A stretch of DNA of 64,000 bases, from contig JAMOLT010000033.1 of NCBI GenBank assembly GCA_027068915.1, positions 27,812 to 91,811 on the forward strand. The letters run 5' to 3'. The notes under the pieces are model-generated. The model did no database searches. It was not told the origin of the DNA and saw nothing but the letters and a program-made list of their open reading frames with translations. Below are positions 52,998-62,413 of this stretch, piece after piece. The position numbers were made by a program, and so were the translations under genes. Origin of the DNA: Sedimenticola sp. (GTDB lineage: Bacteria > Pseudomonadota > Gammaproteobacteria > Chromatiales > Chromatiaceae). Position 1 is the stretch's first letter. Each line of letters opens with the position of its first letter.

Positions 52998-55700
52998 ATG
53001 CCTGACAAACCCGATCTCATTCTGGTGGATGGTTCTTCCTATCTGTTTCGCGCCTTTCATGCCCTGCCGCCCCTGGCCAATTCCCGTGGGGAGCCGACGG
53101 GGGCGATTGTCGGCGTGGTGAACATGCTGCGCAAGCTCATCAACGACTATCAGCCAAAATACATGGCGGTGGTGTTCGATGCGCCGGGCAAGACGTTTCG
53201 TGATGATCTCTATGCAGACTACAAGGCGAACCGCCCGCCAGCGCCGGAAGAGCTGGTTGCGCAGATCAGCATGCTCCATGATATCGTCGAAGCCATGGGC
53301 CTGCCGCTGTTGATGGTGGAAGGGGTGGAGGCGGATGATGTTATCGGCACCCTGACCCGGCAGGCCGCGCAGCAGGGTATGGCCACCCTGGTTTCCACCG
53401 GCGATAAAGACATGGCGCAGTTGGTGGACGGCCATGTCAGCCTCATCGACACCATGAGCAACCGCTACATGGATGAAGCGGGGGTGGAGGAAAAGTTCGG
53501 GGTAAAGCCGGAGCAGATCATCGACTACCTGGCGTTGGTGGGGGATGCATCGGACAACATTCCCGGTGTACCGAAATGCGGCCCCAAGACCGCGGCAAAA
53601 TGGCTGGCGCAGTACGGTACGCTGGACGAGTTGACCGCCCATGCGGAGCAGATCAAAGGCAAGATCGGCGAGAGCCTGCGGGCCGCGTTGTCGCAACTGC
53701 CGCTTTCCCGGCAACTCACCACCATCAAGACGGACGTGCCTCTGGGTCTCGGGCCGGAACAGTTGCAGCCCCGGGAGCCGGATGTGGAAAGGCTTCGGCA
53801 ACTGTATCAGCGCATCGAGGCCAACCGGTTGCTGGCCGCGCTGGATGATGCCGCATCACCGGAACAGCCTTCCGCCGTTGCGCAAAACCAGCACTATGAA
53901 ATCGTGCTGGAAAAGCGTGATTTTGAACGCTGGCTGAAGCAGTTGCACCAAGCTGATCTGTTCGCCTTTGATACGGAAACCACCGGCCTGGACTACATGC
54001 AGGCAGAGCTGGTGGGGCTATCTTTTTGCATCGAGCCCGGCAAGGCCGCCTATGTGCCCGTGGCGCACAGCTACCCGGGGGCGCCCCGGCAACTGGACCG
54101 GGACTGGGTATTGGCGAAGATAAAGCCCCTGCTGGAGGATGCCCGGCGGGAAAAGGTCGGGCAGAACCTGAAATACGACATGAGTATCGTCGCCCGCTAT
54201 GGTGTCGATTTGCAGGGCATTCGGTTCGATACCATGCTCGAATCCTATGTGCTGGATTCCACCGCCACCCGCCATGACATGGACTCCCTGGCGAGGAAAT
54301 ACCTCAACCTAGAAACCATATCCTTCACCGACATCGCCGGCAAGGGCGCCAAACAGCTGACCTTCGACCAGATCGACCTGGAGCAGGCCGGGCCTTATGC
54401 GGCGGAAGATGCGGACATCACCCTGCGGCTGCACCAGGCCCTGTGGCCACAGCTGCAACAGCTGGACGGCTTGCGCAAGGTTTACGAAGAGATCGAAATG
54501 CCCCTGGTGCCGGTATTGTCGCGCATGGAGCGCACCGGCGTACGCATCGACACAGACCTGCTGCAACAACAAAGCAGGGAGCTGGCGGAAAAACTCCATG
54601 CCCTGGAGCAACGCGCCTACGAGATTGCCGGCCATGCCTTCAATCTTGGTTCGCCCAAGCAGATCGGCCATATCTTTTTTGAAGAGCTGGGCATGGAAGT
54701 GGTGAAGAAAACCCCCAAGGGCGCGCCGTCCACCTCGGAAGAGGTGTTGCAGATCCTGGCCGACAAGGGGGAAGAGCTGCCGGCGGTGATCCTGGCGCAT
54801 CGCGGCCTGGCCAAGCTCAAGAATACCTATGTGGACAAGCTGCCGGAAATGCGCGATCCGGAAACCGGGCGGGTGCACACCAGCTACCATCAGGCCGTGG
54901 CCGCCACCGGGCGCCTGAGTTCGTCTGACCCCAACTTGCAGAACATCCCCGTGCGCACGGAAGAAGGGCGGCGTATCCGCAAGGCCTTCGTCGCCGAGCC
55001 GGGGTTCGTGATGCTGGCGGCGGATTACTCCCAGATCGAGCTGCGCATCATGGCCCATCTGTCGGGTGACGAAGGGCTGCTGCGGGCCTTTTCCGAAGGG
55101 CTGGACATCCACCGCGCCACCGCCGCCGAGGTGTTCGGCGCGGACGCCCCCGAAGCCGTCACCGACGAGCAGCGCCGCCGCGCCAAGGCCATCAATTTCG
55201 GCCTTATCTACGGCATGTCTGCCTTTGGCCTGGCGAAACAGTTGGGGATAGGCCGCCAGGAAGCCCAAGAATATGTGGAGCTGTACTTCAACCGCTATCC
55301 GGGGGTAAAGGAATTCATGGATCGCACCAGGGAACAGGCCCATGAAGATGGCTTTGTGGAAACCCTGTTCGGCCGCCGCCTCTATTTGCCGGAGATCAAC
55401 TCTCGCAACGGCATGCGCCGGGCGGCGGCAGAGCGCACCGCCATCAACGCCCCCATGCAGGGCACGGCTGCAGACATCATCAAGCGCGCCATGATCCGCA
55501 TGGACGCCTGGTTGCAGGAAGAACGGCTCCCGGTGCACATGGTCATGCAGGTGCATGATGAACTGGTGTTCGAGGTAAAGAGCGAGGAAGTGCAGCCCAT
55601 GCGGGAAGCGATCCGGAAAATTATGGAAGATGCCGCGGAACTGAATGTTCCCCTGGTAGTGGATGTGGGTATTGGCGACAACTGGGAGGAAGCCCATTGA
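52998..55700 (+). CDS. polA: DNA polymerase I
   Basis: 900 residues with all three domains. 5' nuclease: LILVDGSSYLFRAFHALPPL and MAVVFDAPGKTFRDDLYADY. 3'-5' exonuclease with an intact DEDD site: FAFDTETTGLDYM and LKYDMSIVARYG. Polymerase: motif A MLAADYSQIELRIMAHLS, motif B RRRAKAINFGLIYGMSAFGL and motif C MQVHDELVFEV. Length is close to the E. coli enzyme. It fills repair gaps and removes RNA primers. A terminator follows. Confidence 0.98.
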   Translation: MPDKPDLILVDGSSYLFRAFHALPPLANSRGEPTGAIVGVVNMLRKLINDYQPKYMAVVFDAPGKTFRDDLYADYKANRPPAPEELVAQISMLHDIVEAMGLPLLMVEGVEADDVIGTLTRQAAQQGMATLVSTGDKDMAQLVDGHVSLIDTMSNRYMDEAGVEEKFGVKPEQIIDYLALVGDASDNIPGVPKCGPKTAAKWLAQYGTLDELTAHAEQIKGKIGESLRAALSQLPLSRQLTTIKTDVPLGLGPEQLQPREPDVERLRQLYQRIEANRLLAALDDAASPEQPSAVAQNQHYEIVLEKRDFERWLKQLHQADLFAFDTETTGLDYMQAELVGLSFCIEPGKAAYVPVAHSYPGAPRQLDRDWVLAKIKPLLEDARREKVGQNLKYDMSIVARYGVDLQGIRFDTMLESYVLDSTATRHDMDSLARKYLNLETISFTDIAGKGAKQLTFDQIDLEQAGPYAAEDADITLRLHQALWPQLQQLDGLRKVYEEIEMPLVPVLSRMERTGVRIDTDLLQQQSRELAEKLHALEQRAYEIAGHAFNLGSPKQIGHIFFEELGMEVVKKTPKGAPSTSEEVLQILADKGEELPAVILAHRGLAKLKNTYVDKLPEMRDPETGRVHTSYHQAVAATGRLSSSDPNLQNIPVRTEEGRRIRKAFVAEPGFVMLAADYSQIELRIMAHLSGDEGLLRAFSEGLDIHRATAAEVFGADAPEAVTDEQRRRAKAINFGLIYGMSAFGLAKQLGIGRQEAQEYVELYFNRYPGVKEFMDRTREQAHEDGFVETLFGRRLYLPEINSRNGMRRAAAERTAINAPMQGTAADIIKRAMIRMDAWLQEERLPVHMVMQVHDELVFEVKSEEVQPMREAIRKIMEDAAELNVPLVVDVGIGDNWEEAH

Positions 55701-55730
55701 TGCAGGCTGCTTGAGGTATTGTCTTGAATG

Positions 55731-55759
55731 CCGCTTCCCGGAGGGGAAGGTGGTTTTTA
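55731..55759 (+). terminator. Terminator after polA
   Basis: CCGCTTCCC pairs imperfectly with GGGAAGGTGG and is followed by TTTTTATT, 30 bp after the polA stop. Confidence 0.65.
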
Positions 55760-55908
55760 TTGATTGACAATTATCAATAGAATAAAGCAATTACGGGCAT
55801 GCGCACAATCAATTGGAAATTGTGTCCTTGTGCCCATATTCTGTATCCCAACGCCGGTGCTGTCCGGCAACAGAAAGTGAAATTCAATAATTCTAGGAGA
55901 TACGGAAA

Positions 55909-56562
55909 ATGACAAATGAAACACTTCAACAGGCGCCTGCCATGCCTCGCCTCAACGAACCTGCGCCTGCTTTCGAGGCGCCCACTACCGATGGCGTAAA
56001 GAAGCTGGAAGACTACCGCGGGAAATGGCTGGTGTTGTTTTCCCACCCGGCGGATTTTACCCCGGTCTGCACCACGGAATTCATCGCCTTCGCCAAGCGT
56101 CACGCAGACTTCAAGGCCCTGAACACCGAGTTGCTGGGTTTGTCCATCGATAGCCATTACAGTCATGTGGCCTGGATGCGCAATATCAAGGAGAAGTTTG
56201 GCGTGGAGATTCCCTTCCCCATCATTGCAGATCTGAAGATGGACGTGGCCCGGGCCTACGGCATGATTCACCCCGGTGCGGCGGATACCTCTGCGGTGCG
56301 GGCGACCTTCATCATCGATCCTGAGGGCGTTTTGCGGGCCATGGTTTACTATCCCATGACCAACGGGCGTTCCATCGACGAGTTCCTGCGCCTGATCAAG
56401 GCCCTGCAGACCTCCGATGCCAACGGCGTGGCCACGCCTGAGAACTGGCAGCCAGGTGACAAGGTCATCGTGCCTCCGCCAGCCAGTGCCGAGGCCGCCG
56501 AGGCGCGTATGTCAGAAGGATACGAATGTACGGATTGGTACTTCTGCAAACGTGACCTGTAA
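55909..56562 (+). CDS. 1-Cys type peroxiredoxin (Prx6-like)
   Basis: 217 residues. The peroxidatic site is PADFTPVCTTEFIAFAKRH; the C-terminal 1-cysPrx domain holds MVYYPMTNGRSIDEFLRLIK. Two more cysteines close the protein (YECTDWYFCKRDL), so despite the Prx6 layout a resolving cysteine may exist, as in archaeal homologues. It reduces hydroperoxides in the cytoplasm. GGAGA lies 9 bp before the ATG. The gene stands alone between two terminators. An AT-rich dyad TTGACAATTATCAA at 55764-55777 may be part of its promoter. Confidence 0.93.
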   Translation: MTNETLQQAPAMPRLNEPAPAFEAPTTDGVKKLEDYRGKWLVLFSHPADFTPVCTTEFIAFAKRHADFKALNTELLGLSIDSHYSHVAWMRNIKEKFGVEIPFPIIADLKMDVARAYGMIHPGAADTSAVRATFIIDPEGVLRAMVYYPMTNGRSIDEFLRLIKALQTSDANGVATPENWQPGDKVIVPPPASAEAAEARMSEGYECTDWYFCKRDL

Positions 56563-56579
56563 CATGCAGTGATCATCAG

Positions 56580-56611
56580 GCCGCTGCGCAATTCCGTGCA
56601 GCGGCTTTATT
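56580..56611 (+). terminator. Terminator after the peroxiredoxin gene
   Basis: A perfect 8-bp stem, GCCGCTGC with GCAGCGGC, with a 10-nt loop and TTTATT. It reaches into the stop region of the convergent gene. Confidence 0.75.
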
Positions 56612-57533
56612 GTGAGGAAAACAGCAATAGCTGCTGCCGCAGATCCGGCCAGGCTGAAAACTTCTTTTCCACCATATTTCGGTAGCGTGCAAGCAAAGAC
56701 TGGGGATAGTCATAGTGTCTGTCGATGTCGAACGCTTCCTGCACCACGCTGATCCAGGCGGGGTCAGGCGTTAACAGCAGAAATTGCGCCAGCTTCCGGG
56801 CGTGTTCCGCGGTAAAGTCGTTCTCCAGAAAGTAAAAGAACCGCTCCGGGTGTTTTTCCTGCAAGCCTTTGACCCAGTGGATTTCATCCAGAATGGCTTC
56901 GAGCACCCTTTCGGTATCGGGATTCTTTCCCAGATCAAACAACCTGGCGTGCCCGGTGCGCAGATTGGAAATGGCGCAGTCCAGAGGATTTCTTACCGGA
57001 AGCAGGAAGCGCAGCCGGGGTTCCCGGGCAAACAGCGCATCCAGATCGATGCTGTTGTTGCGGATATGCAGGGAGGTGCGCAGAGACTCTTTCCAGAACA
57101 GGCAGCGGATGTCTTCCTTGACCAGAGCATCGCCAAAGTGCTGGCGGTAGAGCTTGCCCAGTTTGTGCTTTTCGTCAAAGGCGTGGGAATGCACGATGGA
57201 GCCTCCCGCCTTGCCTCTTTTGCCCTTGGTGGAAATGGCGATGGCGTAGCGCAGAAAGTTGTCCAGGGTTTCCTTTTCGTAATCCAGCAGAAAATCCAGC
57301 CGCGGATCACCGAGCATGCGGGCGCCGCCGTGATTGAGCACCTGGCAATGGGGGTGGAGGAAGAGTAGGGAGGCGCTGAGGGTGGTGAGGTTGCGATAGG
57401 GTCCCAGGGCCAGGCATAGGGTTTTCACCCCGGATATGTCAATCGCCTGCGCATCGATGAGATCCTGGTTCTTTTCTTTTTCCAGCCGGCGGAGCTCCAG
57501 TTTTTGTCGCAGTTTCTTTGGCAGCAGATGCAC
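56607..57533 (-). CDS. Sulfotransferase-like protein
   Basis: 308 residues, soluble. LCLALGPYRNLTTLSASLLF could be a degenerate 5'-phosphosulfate loop, and RFLLPVRNPLDCAISNLRTG resembles the 3'-phosphate-binding R-x6-S segment of sulfotransferases. HPERFFYFLENDF is also typical in the next helix. The usual lysine-containing loop is not clear, so the assignment is tentative. Start is GTG at 57533 with a weak ribosome site; recG diverges 65 bp away. Confidence 0.55.
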   Translation of the reverse strand: MHLLPKKLRQKLELRRLEKEKNQDLIDAQAIDISGVKTLCLALGPYRNLTTLSASLLFLHPHCQVLNHGGARMLGDPRLDFLLDYEKETLDNFLRYAIAISTKGKRGKAGGSIVHSHAFDEKHKLGKLYRQHFGDALVKEDIRCLFWKESLRTSLHIRNNSIDLDALFAREPRLRFLLPVRNPLDCAISNLRTGHARLFDLGKNPDTERVLEAILDEIHWVKGLQEKHPERFFYFLENDFTAEHARKLAQFLLLTPDPAWISVVQEAFDIDRHYDYPQSLLARYRNMVEKKFSAWPDLRQQLLLFSSQ

Positions 57534-57598
57534 GCTAATATCCGGGAATGAATGTTGCGCCCGATTGTAACCAATCCCGTTGGGGGAGATAAGCAGAT

Positions 57599-59695
57599 TT
57601 GACCCGTCAAAGTGATGCTTTGTCTGCGTTGCCGGTTACCACGCTCAAGGGGGTGGGGCCAAAAAGTGCCGAGCGCCTTGCCCGTTTGGGAATCAGACAG
57701 GTGCAGGATATCCTGTTTCATCTGCCCCTGCGCTACCAGGATCGCACCCGCGTTACTCCCATGGCGGTATTGCGCCCTGGTGACGAGGTGGTGATTGAAG
57801 GGGAAGTGGAGCATGTGGAAATCCGTTTCGGCCGGCGGCGCTCCCTGCTGATACACCTGTCCGATGGTGGCAGCCGCGTCATTCTGCGTTTTTTCCATTT
57901 CAGTGCGGCGCAGAAGAATGCGCTCAAACCGGGACTGGTGTTGCGCTGCTTCGGCGAAGTGCGCAACGGCCCTGCCTGTCTTGAATTGATCCATCCGGAG
58001 TACCGGCTGGTGGGTGAAAATGATCCGGAAGTGGTGGAAGAGACGCTGACGCCGGTTTATCCCACCACCGAAGGCATGCATCAGATCAGCTGGCGGGATC
58101 TGACCGGAAAGGCGCTGGAGCTGCTGCAAGGCAGTGATCAGGGGCTGCAGGAATGGCTGCCCCCCGCCTTGTTGCAGGAGTTTTCCCTGATGGAGCTCAC
58201 CGTGGCGATTCGTTACCTGCATCGCCCACCAAGGGATGCCGAGCAACAGCTGTTGCTCGACGGCGTCCATCCGGCGCAGCAGCGTCTGGCGTTCGAAGAA
58301 CTGGTGGCGCATCAATTGAGCTTGCGCCAGGCCCGCCAGCTGCAGCGCCGCAAACAGGCGCCCCGGCTGACGGGAGACGGAAAGCTGCAGCAGCAGCTTG
58401 AACAAGCCCTTCCCTTTACACTGACCGGGGCGCAGCAGCGGGTGCTTGGCGAGATTGCTGTGGATCTGCAGCAGATAGTGCCCATGCTCAGACTGGTACA
58501 GGGGGATGTGGGCTCGGGCAAAACCATTGTCGCCGCCGTGGCCGCACTACAGGCCATGGAAGCCGGATTTCAGGTGGCGTTGATGGCGCCTACGGAGCTG
58601 CTGGCCGAGCAGCATCTGAAAAATTTTCTGCACTGGCTGGAGCCGCTGGGTGTCAGGGTGGGATGGCTGTCGGGGCGGGTCAAGGGCAAGGCCAGGCAAG
58701 CGCTGCTGCAACAGCTGGCGGATGGTGATCTTTCCCTGCTGGTCGGCACCCAGGCTTTGTTTCAGGAAGATGTGCGCTATCATTCCCTGGGGCTGGTGAT
58801 CGTGGACGAGCAACATCGCTTTGGCGTCCACCAGCGGCTGGCGTTACGGGAGAAAGGCGGCAGCGGCCGGTTCACGCCCCATCAGTTGATCATGACGGCG
58901 ACGCCCATTCCCCGCAGCCTGGCCATGACCGCGTATGCGGATCTGGATTTGTCCGTAATCGACGAACTGCCTCCCGGGCGCACCCCGGTGCAGACCCTAG
59001 TGGTGTCGGATGCCCGTCGGGAGGAAATCATACAGCGGGTGCGCTCCGCCTGCGCCAGGGGTCGTCAGGCGTACTGGGTTTGTACGCTCATCGAGGAATC
59101 CGAAGCCCTGCAGTGTCAGGCGGCGGAAGAAGTGACGCAGCAACTGTGCGAAGCCCTGCAGGGTTTGCAGGTGGGTCTGGTGCACGGGCGCATGTCCGCG
59201 GCGGACAAGGAACAGGTCATGGCTGCTTTCAAGGCGGGGGAAGTGCAACTGCTGGTCGCCACCACTGTCATCGAAGTGGGGGTGGATGTGCCCAACGCCA
59301 GCCTCATGATCATCGAGAATCCTGAGCGTCTGGGGCTGTCCCAGTTGCACCAGCTGCGGGGAAGGGTGGGGCGCGGCAGCGTGGAAAGCCATTGTGTGCT
59401 CATGTATCACCCGCCCCTGGGTCAGCAGGCGAGAGAAAGGCTGGCGGTGCTGCGGGAAAGCAGCGACGGCTTCGTGATTGCCAGAAAGGACTTGCAGCTG
59501 CGCGGGCCGGGAGAAGTGCTGGGGGTGCGCCAGACCGGGGAAATGCAATTCCGTGTGGCGGATATCCTGCGCGACCAGCCCTTGCTGGATGCCACCCGGC
59601 GGGTGGCCGACAGATTGCTGGCCGAGCACCCGGAGAGCGTGCAGCCGTTGGTGAATCGCTGGTTGGGAGTGAACACCCGCTATGCGGGGGTATAG
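57599..59695 (+). CDS. recG: ATP-dependent DNA helicase RecG
   Basis: 698 residues. The wedge/OB domain occupies the first 270 (GVGPKSAERLARLGI and FHLPLRYQDRTRV). Helicase motifs: Q and I in TGAQQRVLGEI and VQGDVGSGKTIVAA, motif Ia APTELLAEQH, DEQH box VIVDEQHRFGVHQR, III MTATPIPRSLAMT, VI QLRGRVGRG. It regresses stalled forks. The start is TTG at 57599 with GGGGGAG 10 bp upstream; no ATG alternative retains the N terminus. Confidence 0.96.
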   Translation: MTRQSDALSALPVTTLKGVGPKSAERLARLGIRQVQDILFHLPLRYQDRTRVTPMAVLRPGDEVVIEGEVEHVEIRFGRRRSLLIHLSDGGSRVILRFFHFSAAQKNALKPGLVLRCFGEVRNGPACLELIHPEYRLVGENDPEVVEETLTPVYPTTEGMHQISWRDLTGKALELLQGSDQGLQEWLPPALLQEFSLMELTVAIRYLHRPPRDAEQQLLLDGVHPAQQRLAFEELVAHQLSLRQARQLQRRKQAPRLTGDGKLQQQLEQALPFTLTGAQQRVLGEIAVDLQQIVPMLRLVQGDVGSGKTIVAAVAALQAMEAGFQVALMAPTELLAEQHLKNFLHWLEPLGVRVGWLSGRVKGKARQALLQQLADGDLSLLVGTQALFQEDVRYHSLGLVIVDEQHRFGVHQRLALREKGGSGRFTPHQLIMTATPIPRSLAMTAYADLDLSVIDELPPGRTPVQTLVVSDARREEIIQRVRSACARGRQAYWVCTLIEESEALQCQAAEEVTQQLCEALQGLQVGLVHGRMSAADKEQVMAAFKAGEVQLLVATTVIEVGVDVPNASLMIIENPERLGLSQLHQLRGRVGRGSVESHCVLMYHPPLGQQARERLAVLRESSDGFVIARKDLQLRGPGEVLGVRQTGEMQFRVADILRDQPLLDATRRVADRLLAEHPESVQPLVNRWLGVNTRYAGV

Positions 59696-59765
59696 GGGCG
59701 TGTGAGCCGGAAGCTCCTTTGGGTAGTGGCCGACCTGCAAGAAAACCCTGGTTGCCCTGTCGTGC

Positions 59766-59793
59766 CGTCACCCCGGCTCGCGCCGGGATGACG
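59766..59793. repeat. Single REP-like palindrome
   Basis: CGTCACCCCGGC pairs with GCCGGGATGACG around a 4-base loop. It belongs to the same repeat class as the units around 10.3-10.9 kb and lies between recG and the convergent lipoprotein gene. Confidence 0.75.
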
Positions 59794-59848
59794 ACATGAT
59801 CAACGCTTCCTTGGCTATATTTCCCGGTGGCCGGGTGCGGTGTCCCGG

Positions 59849-60817
59849 TTAACGGGTCAGGTAATCGGAATGCACCCAGCCCTGTTGCCCTCCGGCATCC
59901 ACTTCCCACCAGGGGCCGCTTTTTGCGCCGGTGGGCAGGACGGAAGTGCCCTTGGGCAGGGTCTTCAGCACCGGGGCAGAGGTTCTGGGGCCGCCGCGCA
60001 GGTTCAGTCTTCTGGATGTGTAGAAGCCTGCGTTGTCGGCGCCAGCGGCGCTGCCCACCGGAATGGCGCCCAGCTGTCTGGCCAGATTGTTGTGGGCGTC
60101 CAGCAGGGCCGCTACGGTGATCTTGCCGATATCCGTGTTCTCATAAGAACCGCCGAGTCCGGCAACCGGGCCGGCCCAGCCGAATCCGCCCCAGCTGATG
60201 TCGCTCTTTTTGGCGCTGCCCTGGGCGACGGCTTCCTGTACGCCGGTGCGTACATTGGTGGCGGTGAGCATAACTTCTGATTCCAGGTTCTTGGTTCTCA
60301 GCCCACCGGCGATGACCCCTGCTGCACCAGGCAGAAGACCACCCAGCCCGCCGAAGGCGCCGCCGGCATTGGCGTTCTTGCGCAGGATGGTGGGGGTGAT
60401 GATGTAATCGGCGGCAACCATTTGTCCGGAACCCATACGGCTGTCTTTTTGCAGTTCGCCTCCCCTGGCCATTTGCCGCTCGCGCTGCAGGGCGCTGGAG
60501 GCGCGTCCCCGGTCAACCACGCGGAAGCAGTTGCTTTGCGCCATCAGCAGGCGCAGCACCGGCACCGGGCTGGTCAGCCCGTAGGACATGTAGTAACGGT
60601 CTTCCGGCTCCAGCAATGCTGCGGTGCCAATGGGGCGGGCGCAACGAAACAGCTGCTCCGATTCACCCTGGGCGCCTGCGGCGCCGGCAGAACCCGTAAC
60701 CGTGCTCGATCCCCCACCCAGTTTGGTTTCGTTGGAGACACAGCCGCCAAGCAACAGGCTGCTTGCGGCAAACGACAGGGCAATCCATTTTGTAGAGTGT
60801 GACAGGCATGTTTTCAT
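59849..60817 (-). CDS. CsgG-like lipoprotein with C-terminal SH3 domain
   Basis: 322 residues. The signal peptide ends in the lipobox LLLGGC. The middle resembles CsgG-type assembly/penicillin-binding-lipoprotein folds: FRVVDRGRASSALQRERQMA, GQMVAADYIITPTILRKNAN and EVMLTATNVRTGVQEA. The end (FYTSRRLNLRGGPRTSAPVL ... WWEVDAGGQQGWVHSDYL) is a bacterial SH3 domain, expected to bind peptidoglycan. An outer-membrane lipoprotein with cell-wall contact is likely. AAGGAGA lies 10 bp before the ATG. Confidence 0.8.
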   Translation of the reverse strand: MKTCLSHSTKWIALSFAASSLLLGGCVSNETKLGGGSSTVTGSAGAAGAQGESEQLFRCARPIGTAALLEPEDRYYMSYGLTSPVPVLRLLMAQSNCFRVVDRGRASSALQRERQMARGGELQKDSRMGSGQMVAADYIITPTILRKNANAGGAFGGLGGLLPGAAGVIAGGLRTKNLESEVMLTATNVRTGVQEAVAQGSAKKSDISWGGFGWAGPVAGLGGSYENTDIGKITVAALLDAHNNLARQLGAIPVGSAAGADNAGFYTSRRLNLRGGPRTSAPVLKTLPKGTSVLPTGAKSGPWWEVDAGGQQGWVHSDYLTR

Positions 60818-60917
60818 TTGTTTTCTTTCTCCTTGAGGGTGGGGTGTTTTGCGTACTATAGCGAAAATAAACCGATTCATAAAAGGGTAAAAAGAGGATA
60901 AAGGCAAATACGAGACA

Positions 60918-60993
<76 letters not shown>

Positions 60994-61147
60994 TGAAAAG
61001 CCCGGATCTGCAGGCGCAAGGCTTGCCTATGGTTGCAAGCGCAAAAAGAATCCCTGTGAAATTATAAGGTAGATTTTGCTGTCCACCAATGTATTATGAT
61101 CAAATAACATACTAAAACACTAGGTAATTAAGAGGGCAGTGAGAAAC

Positions 61148-61447
61148 ATGAATATTGAAATACCAGCACGGGACGGGGATGGTTATCTTCTGGATATGAA
61201 CGATTGGACGCCGGAAATCGGGCAGGCCATGGCGGAAGCCGATGGTTTCGATATGACGGATGAGCGCTGGGAGCAGTTGCTCAAGGCCCGGGAGTATTTT
61301 GAAGAACATGCCATGGTACCTCCCATCCGCAAGTTCGCCAAATACATTGGCATCGACAAGAAAATCCTGTTCAAGCAATGGATGACAGGGCCCATGAAGC
61401 CCATCAGCAAATATGGCGGCATGCCCAAGCCTACAGGATGCGTGTAG
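61148..61447 (+). CDS. TusE/DsrC-family sulfur-relay protein with terminal cysteine only
   Basis: 99 residues of the DsrC/TusE family: GDGYLLDMNDWTPEIGQAMA, MTDERWEQLLKAREYFEEHA, and the ending ISKYGGMPKPTGCV. The penultimate cysteine (CysA), which carries persulfide sulfur, is present; the second DsrC cysteine is replaced by Tyr (KYGG). This is the TusE pattern, so a role in sulfur relay to tRNA 2-thiouridine or a DsrE-type partner is likely. Start is ATG 61148 or GTG 61139; AAGAGG precedes both. Confidence 0.88.
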   Translation: MNIEIPARDGDGYLLDMNDWTPEIGQAMAEADGFDMTDERWEQLLKAREYFEEHAMVPPIRKFAKYIGIDKKILFKQWMTGPMKPISKYGGMPKPTGCV

Positions 61448-61503
61448 CCTGAGCTGCAGTTTCCGGGAAAAGCACCTTTGCGGCGCTTCTCCCGGTTAGT
61501 GCA

Positions 61504-61935
61504 TTACCTTGTCCTTGGACAGATTTCCTCGCTGGAAAAGAAATAGGCGATTTCCGTTGCTGCTGTTTCCGGTGAATCCGATCCGTGTACCGCGTTTTCG
61601 TCGATGGTGCTGGCGAAATCGGCGCGGATGGTTCCCGGAGCCGCTTCTGCAGGATTGGTCGCGCCCATGATTTCACGGTTCTTCGCAATGGCATCTTCGC
61701 CTTCCAGGCATTGCACCATCACGGGGCCGGACGTCATGAATTCCACCAGATCGCCAAAGAACGGGCGATCCTTGTGTACCGCATAGAAGCCTTCGGCCTG
61801 TTCCCGCGACAGATGCAACATTTTCGCGGCGATGATTTTCAACCCGCCTTTCTCGAAGCGCGCATAAATCTCGCCAATTACGTTCTTCGCCACTGCGTCA
61901 GGCTTGATGATTGAAATTGTTCGTTCTGTTGCCAT
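61504..61935 (-). CDS. ndk: Nucleoside diphosphate kinase
   Basis: 143 residues. [20 protein letters not shown] at the N terminus and the active-site histidine in [20 protein letters not shown] at the C terminus define Ndk, which balances nucleoside triphosphates by a phosphohistidine. Length is normal. It stands alone between the tusE-like gene and a toxin-antitoxin remnant. Confidence 0.97.
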   Translation of the reverse strand: MATERTISIIKPDAVAKNVIGEIYARFEKGGLKIIAAKMLHLSREQAEGFYAVHKDRPFFGDLVEFMTSGPVMVQCLEGEDAIAKNREIMGATNPAEAAPGTIRADFASTIDENAVHGSDSPETAATEIAYFFSSEEICPRTR

Positions 61936-62116
61936 CGGTTTTTCTCCGGGTTAGGTTATAAATTCTGATCGTTTCGTTGTTCGGTCTGGATGGACTGCAC
62001 GCCGGGTTAATAAGGCAATACGCCTTGAAACTCCAGGGTCTGCAGTTGTCCGCCAGAACTTCCAGGCGGGGTAGTTTACCTTGCTATCGGCTGTTTTTCA
62101 GCAGCGGAGCTGTTGC

Positions 62117-62311
62117 TCAGGCGGCCTGGCGCCGTTGGCGAGCTTTCCACATATCGTAATCCAACTGCATGCCTGCCCATATTTCGGTGCGGCCGCCGTT
62201 TTCTGCGCCCAGCCAGGCTTCGATTTTCAATGCCATCTCCGGGGATATGCCGCTTTTCTTGCCTTCGAGAGAAAATCGCTCAAGTCCCTTGTGCCGAAAG
62301 CGTTTGATCAT
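62117..62311 (-). pseudogene. Deletion-fused HigB/HigA remnant
   Basis: The frame opens MIKRFRHKGLERFSLEGKKS, the N terminus of HigB/RelE-type toxins, and passes directly into GISPEMALKIEAWLG and MQLDYDMWKARQR, the C terminus of HigA antitoxins. The toxin body and the HigA helix-turn-helix are missing. The join lies at GKKSGIS, a string similar to the NGKSGISPE of HigA proteins, so the deletion probably used short homology. The fused peptide of 64 residues is unlikely to be active. Confidence 0.75.
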
Positions 62312-62413
62312 GAGTTGGCTGTATCGTGTATCGCAACGCTTTGCAATGGGGCGTTTTACCATCCTTTTGGTTATGAAGGACACTCCATGGTAAGGCAGTG
62401 TGCTCTGCCGGGC

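Noticed and set aside
54309..55790. 493-codon minus-strand frame within polA
   Set aside because: Shadow frame; polA on the plus strand contains all polymerase motifs.
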